DNA from: Ptiloglossa arizonensis
Taxonomy: Eukaryota; Arthropoda; Insecta; Hymenoptera; Colletidae
Assembly: GCF_051014685.1 (NCBI RefSeq)
Contig: NW_027478977.1
Span: forward strand, 186,001-250,000
DNA length: 64,000 bases
Direction: 5' to 3'
Of this stretch, positions 51,401-63,753 are shown piece after piece; within the stretch, counting starts at the first letter, position 1, and every line of letters begins with the position of its first letter. Made by a program: the position numbers and the translations under genes. The notes beneath the pieces were generated by a model that saw nothing but the letters and a program-made list of their open reading frames with translations, made no database searches and was not told the DNA's origin.

Positions 51401-54400
51401 CCCTAGGCCATAGTGGTTATTGGTTTCGAGTATCAGACTTGCGAATATTTTGATCGTTTCTCAACCATTCCTTAACTTCATTCTCCCATATCTCGCGGAC
51501 GGATTGACGAACACGGGAAATTCCTGTTGCATCTGAAAGTAGCAACTCGCCCGATTACAACGGTATGTGTATTTTTCCCCTAGGCCATTGTACTTATTGG
51601 TTTCGAGTATTAGACTTGCGAAAATTTTGATGGTTTCTCAACCATTCCTTAATTTCAGACTCTCATATCTCGCGAACGGATTGTCGAACTCGAGAAATTC
51701 CTGTTGCATCTGAAAGCAGAAACTCGCACGATTACAACGGTATGTGTGTTTTTGCCCTAGGCCATAGTAGTTACTGGTTTCGAGTATCAGACTTGCGAAT
51801 ATTTTGATGGTTTCTCAACCATTCCTTAACATCAAACTCCCATATCTCGCGAACGGTTTGACGAACTCGAGAAATTCCTGTTGCATCTGAAAGCAGAAAC
51901 TCGCCCGACTACAACGGTATGTGTAGTTCTGCCCTAGGCCATAGCAGTTATTGGTTTCGAATATCAGACTTGCTAAAATTTTGATGGTTTCTCAACCATT
52001 CCTTAACTTCAAACTCCCATATCTCGCGAACGGATTGTCGAACTCGAGAAGTTCCTGTTGCATCTGAAAGTAGCAACTCGCGCGATTACAACGGTATGTG
52101 TATTTTTCCCCTAGGCCATTGTACTTATTGGTTTCGAGTATCAGACTTGCGAATATTTTGATGGTTTCTCAACCATTCCTTAACATCAAACTCCCATATC
52201 TCGCGAACGGTTTGACGAACTCGAGAAATTCCTGTTGCATCTGAAAGCAGAAACTCGCCCGACTACAACGGTATGTGTAGTTCTGCCCTAGGCCATAGCA
52301 GTTATTGGTTTCGAATATCAGACTTGCTAAAATTTTGATGGTTTCTCAACCATTCCTTAACTTCAAACTCCCATATCTCGCGAACGGATTGTCGAACTCG
52401 AGAAGTTCCTGTTGCATCTGAAAGTAGCAACTCGCGCGATTACAACGGTATGTGTATTTTTCCCCTAGGCCATAGTAGTTATTGGTTTCGAGTATCAGAC
52501 TTGCGAAAATTTTGATGGTTTCTCAACCATTCCTTAACTTCAAACTCCCATATCTCGCGAACGGATTGACGAACTCGAGAAATTCCTGTTGCATCTGAAA
52601 GCAGAATCTTGCCCGACTACAACGGTATGTGTAGTTTTGCCCTAGGCCATAGCAGTTATTGGTTTCGAATATCAGACTTGCTAAAATTTTGATGGTTTCT
52701 CAACCATTCCTTAACTTCAAACTCCCATATCTCGCGAACGGATTGTCGAACTCGAGAAGTTCCTGTTGCATCTGAAAGTAGCAACTCGCGCGATTACAAC
52801 GGTATGTGTATTTTTCCCCTAGGCCATAGTAGTTATTGGTTTCGAGTATCAGACTTGCGAAAATTTTGATGGTTTCTCAACCATTCCTTAACTTCAAACT
52901 CCCATATCTCGCGAACGGATTGACGAACTCGAGAAATTCCTGTTGCATCTGAAAGCAGAATCTTGCCCGATAACAACGGTATGTGTATTTTTGCCCTAGG
53001 CCATAGTTGTTATTGGTTTCGAGTATCAGACTTGCGAAAATTTTGATGGTTTCTCAACCATTCCTTAACTTCAAACTCCCATATCTCGCGAACGGATCGA
53101 CGAACTCGAGAAATTCCTGTTGCATCTGAAAGTAGCAACTCGCCCGATTACAACGGGATGTGCATTTTTCCCCTAGGCCATTGTAGTTATTGGTTTCGAG
53201 TATTAGACTTGCGAAAATTTTGATGGTATCTCAACCATTCCCTAACTTCAGACTCCCATATCTCGCGAACGGAATGTCGAACTCGAGAAATTCCTGTTGC
53301 ATTTGAAAGCAGATACTCTCCCGATTACTACGGTATGTGTATTTTTGCCCTAGGCCATAGTAGTTATTGGTTTCGAGTATCAGACTTGCGAAAATTTTGA
53401 TGGTTTCTCAACCACTCCTTAACTTCAAACTGCCATATCTCGCGAACGGATTGACGAACACGAGAAATTCCTATTGCATCTGAAAGTAGAAACTCGCCCG
53501 ATTACTAAGGTATGTGTATTTTTCCCCTAGGCCATTGTAGTTATTGGTTTCGAGTATCAGACTTGCGAAAATTTTGATGGTTTCTCAACCATTCCTTAAT
53601 TTCAGACTCCCGTATCTCGCGAACGGATTGTCGAACTCGACAAATTCCTGTTGCATCTGAAAGCAGAAACTCGCCCGATTACAACGGTATGTGTATTTTT
53701 GCCCTAGGCCATAGTAGTTATTGGTTTCGAGTATCAGACTTGCGAAAATTTTGATGGTTTCTCAACCATTCCTTAACTCCAAACTCCCATATCTCGCGAT
53801 TCGATTGACGAACTCGAGAAATTCCTGTTGCATCTGAAAGTAGCAACTCGCCCGATTACAACGGTATGTGTAGTTTTCCCCTAGGCCATTGTAGTTATTG
53901 GTTTCGAGTATAAGACTTGCGAAAATTTTGATGGTTTCTCAACCATTCCTTAATTTCAGACTCCCATATCTCGCGAACGGATTGTCGAACACGAGAAATT
54001 CCTGTCGCATCTGAAAGCAGAAACTCGCCCGATTACAACGGTATGTGTATTTTTGCCCTAGGCCATAGTGGTTATTGGTTTCGAGTATCAGACTTGCGAA
54101 TATTTTGATCGTTTCTCAACCATTCCTTAACTTCATTCTCCCATATCTCGCGGACGGATTGACGAACACGGGAAATTCCTGTTGCATCTGAAAGTAGCAA
54201 CTCGCCCGATTACAACGGTATGTGTATTTTTCCCCTAGGCCATTGTACTTATTGGTTTCGAGTATTAGACTTGCGAAAATTTTGATGGTTTCTCAACCAT
54301 TCCTTAATTTCAGACTCTCATATCTCGCGAACGGATTGTCGAACTCGAGAAATTCCTGTTGCATCTGAAAGCGGAAACTCGCACGATTACAACGGTATGT

Positions 54401-54490
54401 GTGTTTTTGCCCTAGGCCATAGTGGTTATTGGTTTCGAGTATCAGACTTGCGAAAATTTTGATGGTTTCCCAACCATTCCTTAACTTCAA
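48476..54490 (+). repeat. 15-monomer HOR: two full copies and a partial (2655 bp)
   Basis: Units begin at 48476, 51131 and 53786, marked by 'ctcgcgattcgattg', exactly 2655 bp (15 x 177) apart. 'caacgggatgtgcattt' at about 50498 and 53153 confirms the spacing. Inside the first unit there is one extra monomer near 48830-49000 and one fewer 'gaacggtttgacg' / 'gtcgaactcgagaagtt' monomer than in the second, so the total length is unchanged. The third copy follows for about four monomers, to roughly 54490. Confidence 0.87.
49370..50430 (+). repeat. Dimer sub-repeat (354 bp) inside the 15-mer HOR
   Basis: Monomers with 'ttgtcgaactcgagaagttcc' ('ttgtcgaactcgag' plus 'aagttcc') and 'gtagcaactcgcgcg' alternate with 'gtttgacg' or 'cagaatcttgcccg' monomers. 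Marker positions are near 49380, 49734 and 50088, each 354 bp apart. The same alternation recurs near 52030, 52384 and 52738. This is a two-monomer tandem nested within the larger unit. Confidence 0.78.
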
Positions 54491-55529
54491 ACTCCCATAT
54501 CTCGCGGACGGATTGACGAACACGGGAAATTCCTGTTGCATCTGAAAGTAGCAACTCGCCCGATTACAACGGTATGTGTATTTTTCCCCTAGGCCATTGT
54601 ACTTATTGGTTTCGAGTATTAGACTTGCGAAAATTTTGATGGTTTCTCAACCATTCCTTAATTTCAGACTCCCATATCTCGCGAACGGATTGTCGAACTC
54701 GAGAAATTCCTGTTGCATCTGAAAGTAGCAACTCGCCCGATTACAACGGTATGTGTATTTTTCCCCTAGGCCATAGTAGTTACTGGTTTCGAGTATCAGA
54801 CTTGCGAAAATTTTGATGGTTTCCCAACCATTCCTTAACTTCAAACTCCCATATGTCGCGAACGGATTGACGAACTCGAGAAATTCCTGTTGCATCTGAA
54901 AGCAGAAACTCGCCCGATAACAACGGTATGTGTATTTTTGCCCTAGGCCGTAGTAGGTATTGGTTTCGAACATCAGACTTGCGAAAATTTTGATGGTTTC
55001 TCAACCATTCCTTAATTCAAACTCCCATATTTCCCGAACGGATTGACGAACTCGAGAAATTCCTGTTGCATCCGAAAGCAGAAACTCGCCCGACTACAAC
55101 GGCATGTGCAGTTTTGCCCTAGGCCATAGCAGTTATTAGTTTCGAGTATCAGACTTGCGAAAATTTTGATGGTTTGTCAGCCATTCCTTAATTTCAGACT
55201 CCCATATCTCGCGAACGGATTGTCGAACACGACAAATTCCTGTTTCATCTGAAAGCAGAAACTCTCCCGATTACAACGGTATGTGTATTTTTGCCCTAGG
55301 CCATAGTAGTTATTGGTTTCGAGTATCAGACTTGCGAAGATTTTGATGGTTTCTCAACCATTCCTTAACTTCAAACTCCCATATCTCGCGAACGGATTGA
55401 CGAACTCGAGAAATTCCTGTTTCATCTGAAAGCAGAAACTCGCCCGATTACAACGGTATGTGTATTTTTGCCCTAGGCCATAGTAGTTATTGGTTTCGAG
55501 TATCAGACTTGCGAAAATTTTGATGGTTT

Positions 55530-57900
55530 CTCAACCATTCCTTAACTTCAAACTCCCATATTTCGCGAACGGATTGACGAACTCGAGAAATTCCTGTTGC
55601 ATCTGAAGGCAGAAACTCGCCCGACTACAACGGTATGTGCAGTTTTGCCCTAGGCCATAGCAGTTATTAGTTTCGAGTATCAGACTTGCGAAAATTTTGA
55701 TGGTTTCTCAACCATTACTTAATTTCAGACTCCCATACCTCGCGAACGGATTGTCGAACTCGAGAAATTGCTGTTTCATCTGAAAGCAGAAACTCGCCCG
55801 ATTACAACGGTATGTGTATTTTTGCCCTAGGCCATAGTAGTTATTGGTTTCGAGTATCAGACTTGCGAAAATTTTGATGGTTTCTCAACCATTCCTTAAC
55901 TTCAAACTCCCATATCTCGCGGACGGATTGACGAACACGGGAAATTCCTGTTGCATCTGAAAGTAGCAACTCGCCCGATTACAACGGTATGTGTATTTTT
56001 CCCCTAGGCCATTGTAGTTATTGGTTTCGAGTATTAGACTTGCGAAAATTTTGATGGTTTCTCAACCATTCCTTAATTTCAGACTCCCATATCTCGCGAA
56101 CGGATTGTCGAACTCGAGAAATTCCTGTTGCATCTGAAAGTAGCAACTCGCCCGATTACAACGGTATGTGTATTTTTCCCCTAGGCCATAGTAGTTATTG
56201 GTTTCGAGTATCAGACTTGCGAAAATTTTGATGGCATCTCAACCATTCCTTAACTCCAAACTCCCATGTCTCGCGAACGAATTGTCGAACTCGAGAAATT
56301 CCTGTTGCATCTGAAAGCAGAAACTCGCCCGATTACAACGGTATGTGTATTTTCGCCCTAGGCCATAGTAGTTATTGGTTTCGAGTATCAGACTTGCGAA
56401 AATTTTGATGGTTTCTCAACCATTCCTTAACTTCAGACTCCCATACCTCGCGAACGGATTGTCGAACTCGAGAAATTCCTGTTGCATCTGAAAGCAGAAA
56501 CTCGCCCGATTACAACGGTATGTGTATTTTCGCCCTAGGCCATAGTAGTTATTGGTTTCGAGTATCAGACTTGCGAAAATTTTGATGGTTTGTCAAACAT
56601 TCCTTAATTTCAGACTCCCATATCTCGCGAACGGATTGTCGAACACGACAAATTCCTGTTTCATCTGAAAGCAGAAACTCGCCCGATTACAACGGTATGT
56701 GTATTTTTGCCCTAGGCCATAGTAGTTGTTGGTTTCGAGTATCAGACTTGCGAAAATTTTGATGGTTTCTCAACCATTCCTTAACTTCAAACTCCCATAT
56801 CTCGCGAACGGATTGTCGAACTCGAGAAGTTCCTGTTGCATCTGAAAGCAGAAACTCGCCCGATTACAACGGTATGTGTATTTTTGCCCTAGGCCATAGT
56901 AGTTATTGGTTTCGAGTATCAGACTTGCGAAAATTTTGATGGTTTCTCAACCATTCCTTAACTCCAAACTCCCATATCACGCGAACGGATTGACGAACTC
57001 GAGAAATTCCTGTTGCATCTGAAAGTAGCAACTCGCCCGATTGCAACGGTATGTGTATTTTTCCACTAGGCCATTGTAGTTATTGGTTTCTCATATCAGA
57101 CTTGCGAATATTTTGATGGTTTCTCAACCATTCCTTAACTTCAAACTCCCATATTTCGCGAACGGATTGACGAACTCGAGAAATTCCTGTTGCATCTGAA
57201 AGCAGAAACTCGCCCGACTACAACGGTATGTGCAGTTTTGCCCTAGGCCATAGCAGTTATTAGTTTCGAGTATCAGACTTGCGAAAATTTTGATGGTTTC
57301 TCAACCATTACTTAATTTCAGACTCCCATGCCTCGCGAACGGATTGTCGAACTCGAGAAATTGCTGTTTCATCTGAAAGCAGAAACTCGCCCGATTACAA
57401 CAGTATGTGTATTTTTGCCCTAGGCCATAGTAGTTATTGGTTTCGAGTATCAGACTTGCGAAAATTTTGATAGTTTCTCAACCATTCCTTAACTTCAAAC
57501 TCCCATATCTCGCGGACGGATTGACGAACACGGGAAATTCCTGTTGCATCTGAAAGTAGCAACTCGCCCGATTACAACGGTATGTGTATTTTTCCCCTAG
57601 GCCATTGTAGTTATTGGTATCGAGCATTAGACTTGCGAAAATTTTGATGGTTTCTCAACCATTCCTTAATTTCAGACTCCCATATCTCGCGAACGGATTG
57701 TCGAACTCGAAAAATTCCTGTTGCATCTGAAAGTAGCAACTCGCCCGATTACAAAGGTATGTGTATTTTCCCCTAGGCCATAGTAGTTATTGGTTTCGAG
57801 AATCAGACTTGCGAAAATTTTGATGGTTTTGCAACCATTCCTTAATTTCAAACTCCCATACCTCGCGAACGGATTGACGAACACGAGAAATTCCTGTTGC
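55530..57900 (+). repeat. 9-monomer repeat (1593-bp offset) in domain D
   Basis: 'accattacttaatttc', 'cccatacctcg' (or 'cccatgcctcg') and 'aaattgctgtttcatc' occur together near 55711-55780 and 57304-57373, 1593 bp (9 x 177) apart. Both are preceded by a 'tttcgcg...gactac...gtgcagttttgcc...agcagttattag' monomer. Both are followed by 'cggacgg...cacggg' and 'gtagcaactcg' monomers. Identity fades after about 700 bp. Confidence 0.72.
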
Positions 57901-58739
57901 ATCTGAAAGTAGCAACTCGCCCTATTACAACGGTATGTGTATTTTTCCCCTAGGCCATTGTAGTTATTGGTTTCGAGTATCAGACTTGCGAAAATTTTGA
58001 TGGTTTCTCAACCATTCCTTAACTTCAAACTCCCATATCTCGCGAACGGATTGACGAACTCGAGAAATTCCTGTTGCATCTGAAAGCAGAAACTCGCCCG
58101 ATAACAACGGTATGTGCATTTTTCCCCTAGGCCATTGTAGTTATTGGTTTCGAGTATTAGACCTGCGAAAATTTTGATGGTTTCTCAATCGTTCCCTAAA
58201 TTCAGACTCCCATATCTCGCGAACGGATTGTCGAACTCGAGAAAGTCCTGTTGCATTTGAAAGCAGATACTCGCCCGATTACAACGGTATGTGTATTTTT
58301 GCCCTAGGCCATAGTAGTTATTGGTTTCGAACATCAGACTTGCGAAAATTTTGATGGTTCCTCAACCATTCCTTAACTTCAAGCTCCCATATTTCGCGAA
58401 CGGATTGACGAACTCGAGAAATTCCTGTTGCATCTGAAAGCAGAAACTCGACCGACTACAACGGTATGTGCAGTTTTGCCCTAGGCCATAGCAGTTATTA
58501 GTTTCGAGTATCAGACTTGCGAAAATTTTGATGGTTTCTCAAACATTCCTTAATTTCAGACTCCCATACCTCGCGAACGGATTGTCGAACTCGAGAAATT
58601 CCTGTTGCATCTGAAAGCAGAAACTCGCCCGATTACAACGGTATGTGTATTTTCGCCCTAGGCCATAGTAGTTATTGGTTTCGAGTATCAGACTTGCGAA
58701 AATTTTGATGGTTTCTCAACCATTCCTTAATTTCAGACT

Positions 58740-61700
58740 CCCATATCTCGCGAACGGATTGTCGAACACGACAAATTCCTGTTGCATCTGAAAGCAGAAA
58801 CTCGCCCGATTACAACGGTATGTGTATTTTTGCCCTAGGCCATAGTAGTTCCTGGTTTCGAGTATCAGACTTGCGAAAATTTTGATGGTTTCTCAACCAT
58901 TCCTTAACTTCAAATTCCCATATCTCGCGAACGGATTGGCGAACTCGAGAAATTCCTGTTGCATCTGAAAGCAGAAACTCGCCCGATTACAACGGTATGT
59001 GTATTTTTCCCCTAGGCCATTGTAGTTACTGGTTTCGAGTATCAGACTTGCGAAAATTTTGATGGTTTCTCAACCATTCCTTAATTTCAGACTCCCATAT
59101 CTCGCGAACGGATTGTCGAACACGACAAATTCCTGTTGCATCTGAAAGCAGAAACTCGCCCGATTACAACGGTATATGTATTTTTGCCCTAGGCCATAGT
59201 AGTTATTGGTTTCGAGTATCAGACTTGCGAAAATTTTGATGGTTTCTCAACCATTCTTTAACTCCAAACACCCATATCTCGCGAACGGATTGACGAACTC
59301 GAGAAATTCCTGTTGCATCTGAAAGTAGCAACTCCACCGATTACAACGGTATGTGTATTTTTCCCCTAGGCCATTGTAGTTATTGGATTCGAGTATCAGA
59401 CTTGCGAAAATTTTGATGGTTTCTCAACCATTCCTTAATTTCAGACTCCCATATCTCGCGAACGGATTGACGAACACGAGAAATTCCTGTCGCATCTGAA
59501 AGCAGAAACTCGCCCGATTACAACGGTATGTGTATTTTTGCCCTAGGCCATAGTAGTTATTGGTTTCGAGTATCAGACTTGCGAAAATTTTGATGGTTTC
59601 TCAACCATTACTTAATTTCAGACTCCCATACCTCGCGAACGGATTGTCGAACTCGAGAAATTCCTGTTGCATCTGAAAGCAGAAACTCGCCCGATTACAA
59701 CGGTATGTGTATTTTTGCCCTTGGCCATAGTAGTTACTGGTTTCGAGTATCAGACTTGCGAAAATTTTGATGGTTTCTCAACCATTCCTTAACTCCAAAC
59801 TCCCATATCTCGCGAACGGATTGACGAACTCGAGAAATTCCTGTTGCATCTGAAAGTAGCAACTCGCCCGATTACAACGGTATGTGTATTTTTCCCCTAG
59901 GCCATTGTAGTTATTGGTTTCGAGTATCAGACTTGCGAAAATTTTGATGGTTTCTCAACCATTCCTTAATTTCAGACACCCATATCTCGCGAACGGATTG
60001 TCGAACTCGAGAAATTCCTGTTGCATCTGAATGCAGAAACTCGCCCGATTACAACGGTATGTGTATTTTTGCCATAGGCCATAGTAGCTACTGGTTTCGA
60101 GTATCAGACTTGCGAAAATTTTGATGGTTTCTCAACCATTCCTTAATTTCAGACTCCCATATCTCGCGAACGGATTGTCGAACACGACAAATTCCTGTTG
60201 CATCTGATAGCAGAAACTCGCCCGATTACAACGGTATGTGTATTTTTGCCCTAGGCCATAGTAGTTACTGGTTTCGAGTATCAGACTTGCGAAAATTTTG
60301 ATGGTTTCTCAACCATTCCTTAACTTCAAATTCCCATATCTCGCGAACGGATTGACGAACTCGAGAAATTCCTGTTGCATCTGAAAGCAGAAACTCGCCC
60401 GATTACAACGGTATGTGTATTTTTCCCCTAGGCCATTGTAGTTACTGGTTTCGAGTATCAGACTTGCGAAAATTTTGATGGTTTCTCAACCATTCCTTAA
60501 TTTCAGACTCCCATATCTCGCGAACGGATTGTCGAACACGACAAATTCCTGTTGCATCTGAAAGTAGCAACTCGCCCGATTACAACGGTATGTGTATTTT
60601 TGCCCTAGGCCATAGTAGTTATTGGTTTCGAGTATCAGACTTGCGAAAATTTTGATGGTTTCTCAACCATTCCTTAACTTCAAACTCCCATATTTCGCGA
60701 ACGGATTGACGAACTCGAGAACACCTGTTGCATCTGAAAGCAGAAACTCGCCCGATTACAACGGTATGTGTATTTTCGCCCTAGGCCATAGTAGTTATTG
60801 GTTTCGAGTATCAGACTTGCGAAAATTTTGATGGTTTCTCAACCATTCCTTAATTTCAGACTCCCATATCTCGCGAACGGATTGTCGAACACGACAAATT
60901 CCTGTTGCATCTGAAAGCAGAAACTCGCCCGATTACAACGGTATGTGTATTTTTGCCCTAGGCCATAGTAGTTCCTGGTTTCGAGTATCAGACTTGCGAA
61001 AATTTTGATGGTTTCTCAACCATTCCTTAACTTCAAATTCCCATATCTCGCGAACGGATTGGCGAACTCGAGAAATTCCTGTTGCATCTGAAAGCAGAAA
61101 CTCGCCCGATTACAACGGTATGTGTATTTTTCCCCTAGGCCATTGTAGTTACTGGTTTCGAGTATCAGACTTGCGAAAATTTTGGTGGTTTCTCAACCAT
61201 TCCTTAATTTCAGACTCCCATATCTCGCGAACGGATTGTCGAACACGACAAATTCCTGTTGCATCTGATAGCAGAAACTCGCCCGATTACAACGGTATGT
61301 GTATTTTCGCCCTAGGCCATAGTAGTTATTGGTTTCGAGTATCAGACTTGCGAAAATTTTGATGGTTTCTCAACCATTCCTTAATTTCAGACTCCCATAT
61401 CTCGCGAACGGATTGTCGAACACGACAAATTCCTGTTGCATCTGAAAGCAGAAACTCGCCCGATTACAACGGTATGTGTATTTTTGCCCTAGGCCATAGT
61501 AGTTCCTGGTTTCGAGTATCAGACTTGCGAAAATTTTGATGGTTCCTCAACCATTCCTTAACTTCAAATTCCCATATCTCGCGAACGGATTGGCGAACTC
61601 GAGAAATTCCTGTTGCATCTGAAAGCAGAAACTCGCCCGATTACAACGGTATGTGTATTTTTCCCCTAGGCCATTGTAGTTTCTGGTTTCGAGTATCAGA

Positions 61701-62455
61701 CTTGCGAAAATTTTGATGGTTTCTCAACCATTCCTTAATTTCAGACTCCCATGTCTCGCGAACGGATTGTCGAACACGACAAATTCCTGTTGCATCTGAA
61801 AGCAGAAACTCGCCCGATTACAACGGTATGTGTATTTTTGCCCTAGGCCATAGTAGTTATTGGTTTCGAGTATCAGACTTGCGAAAATTTTGATGGTTTC
61901 TCAACCATTCTTTAACTCCAAACACCCATATCTCGCGAACGGATTGACGAACTCGAGAAATTCCTGTTGCATCTGAAAGTAGCAACTCCACCGATTACAA
62001 CGGTATGTGTATTTTTCCCCTAGGCCATTGTAGTTATTGGATTCGAGTATCAGACTTGCGAAAATTTTGATGGTTTCTCAACCATTCCTTAATTTCAGAC
62101 TCCCATATCTCGCGAACGGATTGACGAACACGAGAAATTCCTGTCGCATCTGAAAGCAGAAACTCGCCCGATTACAACGGTATGTGTATTTTTGCCCTAG
62201 GCCATAGTAGTTATTGGTTTCGAGTATCAGACTTGCGAAAATTTTGATGGTTTCTCAACCATTACTTAATTTCAGACTCCCATACCTCGCGAACGGATTG
62301 TCGAACTCGAGAAATTCCTGTTGCATCTGAAAGCAGAAACTCGCCCGATTACAACGGTATGTGTATTTTTGCCATAGGCCATAGTAGCTACTGGTTTCGA
62401 GTATCAGACTTGCGAAAATTTTGATGGTTTCTCAACCATTCCTTAACTTCAGACT
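58740..62455 (+). repeat. Six-monomer block duplicated at a 2654-bp offset
   Basis: Six monomers at 58740-59801 recur in order at 61394-62455. They carry: 'gtcgaacacgac' with 'agttcctgg'; 'caaattccc' with 'ggcgaactcg'; 'gtcgaacacgac'; 'ctttaactccaaacaccc' with 'aactccaccg' and 'ggattcg'; 'gtcgcatctg'; and 'accattactt' with 'cccatacctcg'. The missing base relative to 15 x 177 matches the deletion in 'cgagaacacctgttgc' at about 60717. The intervening sequence (59802-61393) contains further 'gtcgaacacgac' and 'agttcctgg' monomers. Confidence 0.82.
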
Positions 62456-63753
62456 CCCATATTTCGCGAACGGATTGACGAACTCGAGAAATTCCTGTTG
62501 CATCTGAAAGCAGAAACTCGCCCGATTACAACGGTATGTGTATTTTCGCCCTAGGCCATAGTAGTTATTGGTTTCGAGTATCAGACTTGCGAAAATTTTG
62601 ATGGTTTCTCAACCATTCCTTAATTTCAGACTCCCATATCTCGCGAACGGATTGTCGAACACGACAAATTCCTGTTGCATCTGAAAGCAGAAACTCGCCC
62701 GATTACAACGGTATGTGTATTTTTGCCCTAGGCCATAGTAGTTCCTGGTTTCGAGTATCAGACTTGCGAAAATTTTGATGGTTTCTCAACCATTCCTTAA
62801 CTTCAAATTCCCATATCTCGCGAACGGATTGGCGAACACGAGAAATTCCTGTCGCATCTGAAAGCAGAAACTCGCCCGATTACAACGGTATGTGTATTTT
62901 TGCCCTAGGCCATAGTAGTTCCTGGTTTCGAGTATCAGACTTGCGAAAATTTTGATGGTTTCTCAACCATTCCTTAACTTCAAATTCCCATATCTCGCGA
63001 ACGGATTGACGAACACGAGAAATTCCTGTCGCATCTGAAAGCAGAAACTCGCCCGATTACAACGGTATGTGTATTTTTGCCCTAGGCCATAGTAGTTATT
63101 GGTTTCGAGTATCAGACTTGCGAAAATTTTGATGGTTTCTCAACCATTCCTTAATTTCAGACTCCCATGTCTCGCGAACGGATTGACGAACTCGAGAAAT
63201 TCCTGTTGCATCTGAAAGCAGAAACTCGCCCGATTACAACGGTATGTGTATTTTCGCCCTAGGCCATAGTAGTTATTGGTTTCGAGTATCAGACTTGCGA
63301 AAATTTTGATGGTTTCTCAACCATTACTTAATTTCAGACTCCCATACCTCGCGAACGGATTGTCGAACTCGAGAAATTCCTGTTGCATCTGAAAGCAGAA
63401 ACTCGCCCGATTACAACGGTATGTGTATTTTTGCCATAGGCCATAGTAGCTACTGGTTTCGAGTATCAGACTTGCGAAAATTTTGATGGTTTCTCAACCA
63501 TTCCTTAACTTCAGACTCCCATATTTCGCGAACGGATTGACGAACTCGAGAAATTCCTGTTGCATCTGAAAGCAGAAACTCGCCCGATTACAACGGTATG
63601 TGTATTTTCGCCCTAGGCCATAGTAGTTATTGGTTTCGAGTATCAGACTTGCGAAAATTTTGATGGTTTCTCAACCATTCCTTAATTTCAGACTCCCATA
63701 TCTCGCGAACGGATTGTCGAACACGACAAATTCCTGTTGCATCTGAAAGCAGA
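62279..63753 (+). repeat. 6-monomer tandem duplication near the right end (1062 bp)
   Basis: Monomers from 62279 ('cccatacctcg', 'gccataggcc', 'agctactgg') recur from 63341, exactly 1062 bp later. Next in each copy are 'cttcagactcccatatttcgcg...ttttcgccc' and then 'gtcgaacacgac'. The copies separate at about 63753, where the second switches to 'actcgaccgactac...gtgcagttttgcc'. The array then runs off the window end inside a monomer that started at 63872. Confidence 0.8.

Noticed and set aside
54647..54973. 108-codon minus-strand open frame as a gene
   Set aside because: It lies wholly within satellite monomers, repeats the same 59-residue pattern, and exists only because the usual TGA is mutated in this copy. 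Neighbouring copies are stopped or shifted by single-base indels.
60622..61362. Plus-strand frames at 7225-7485, 60622-60831 and 61120-61362 as genes
   Set aside because: They are the opposite-strand reading of the same monomers, again limited to about one monomer length plus read-through where stops are altered.
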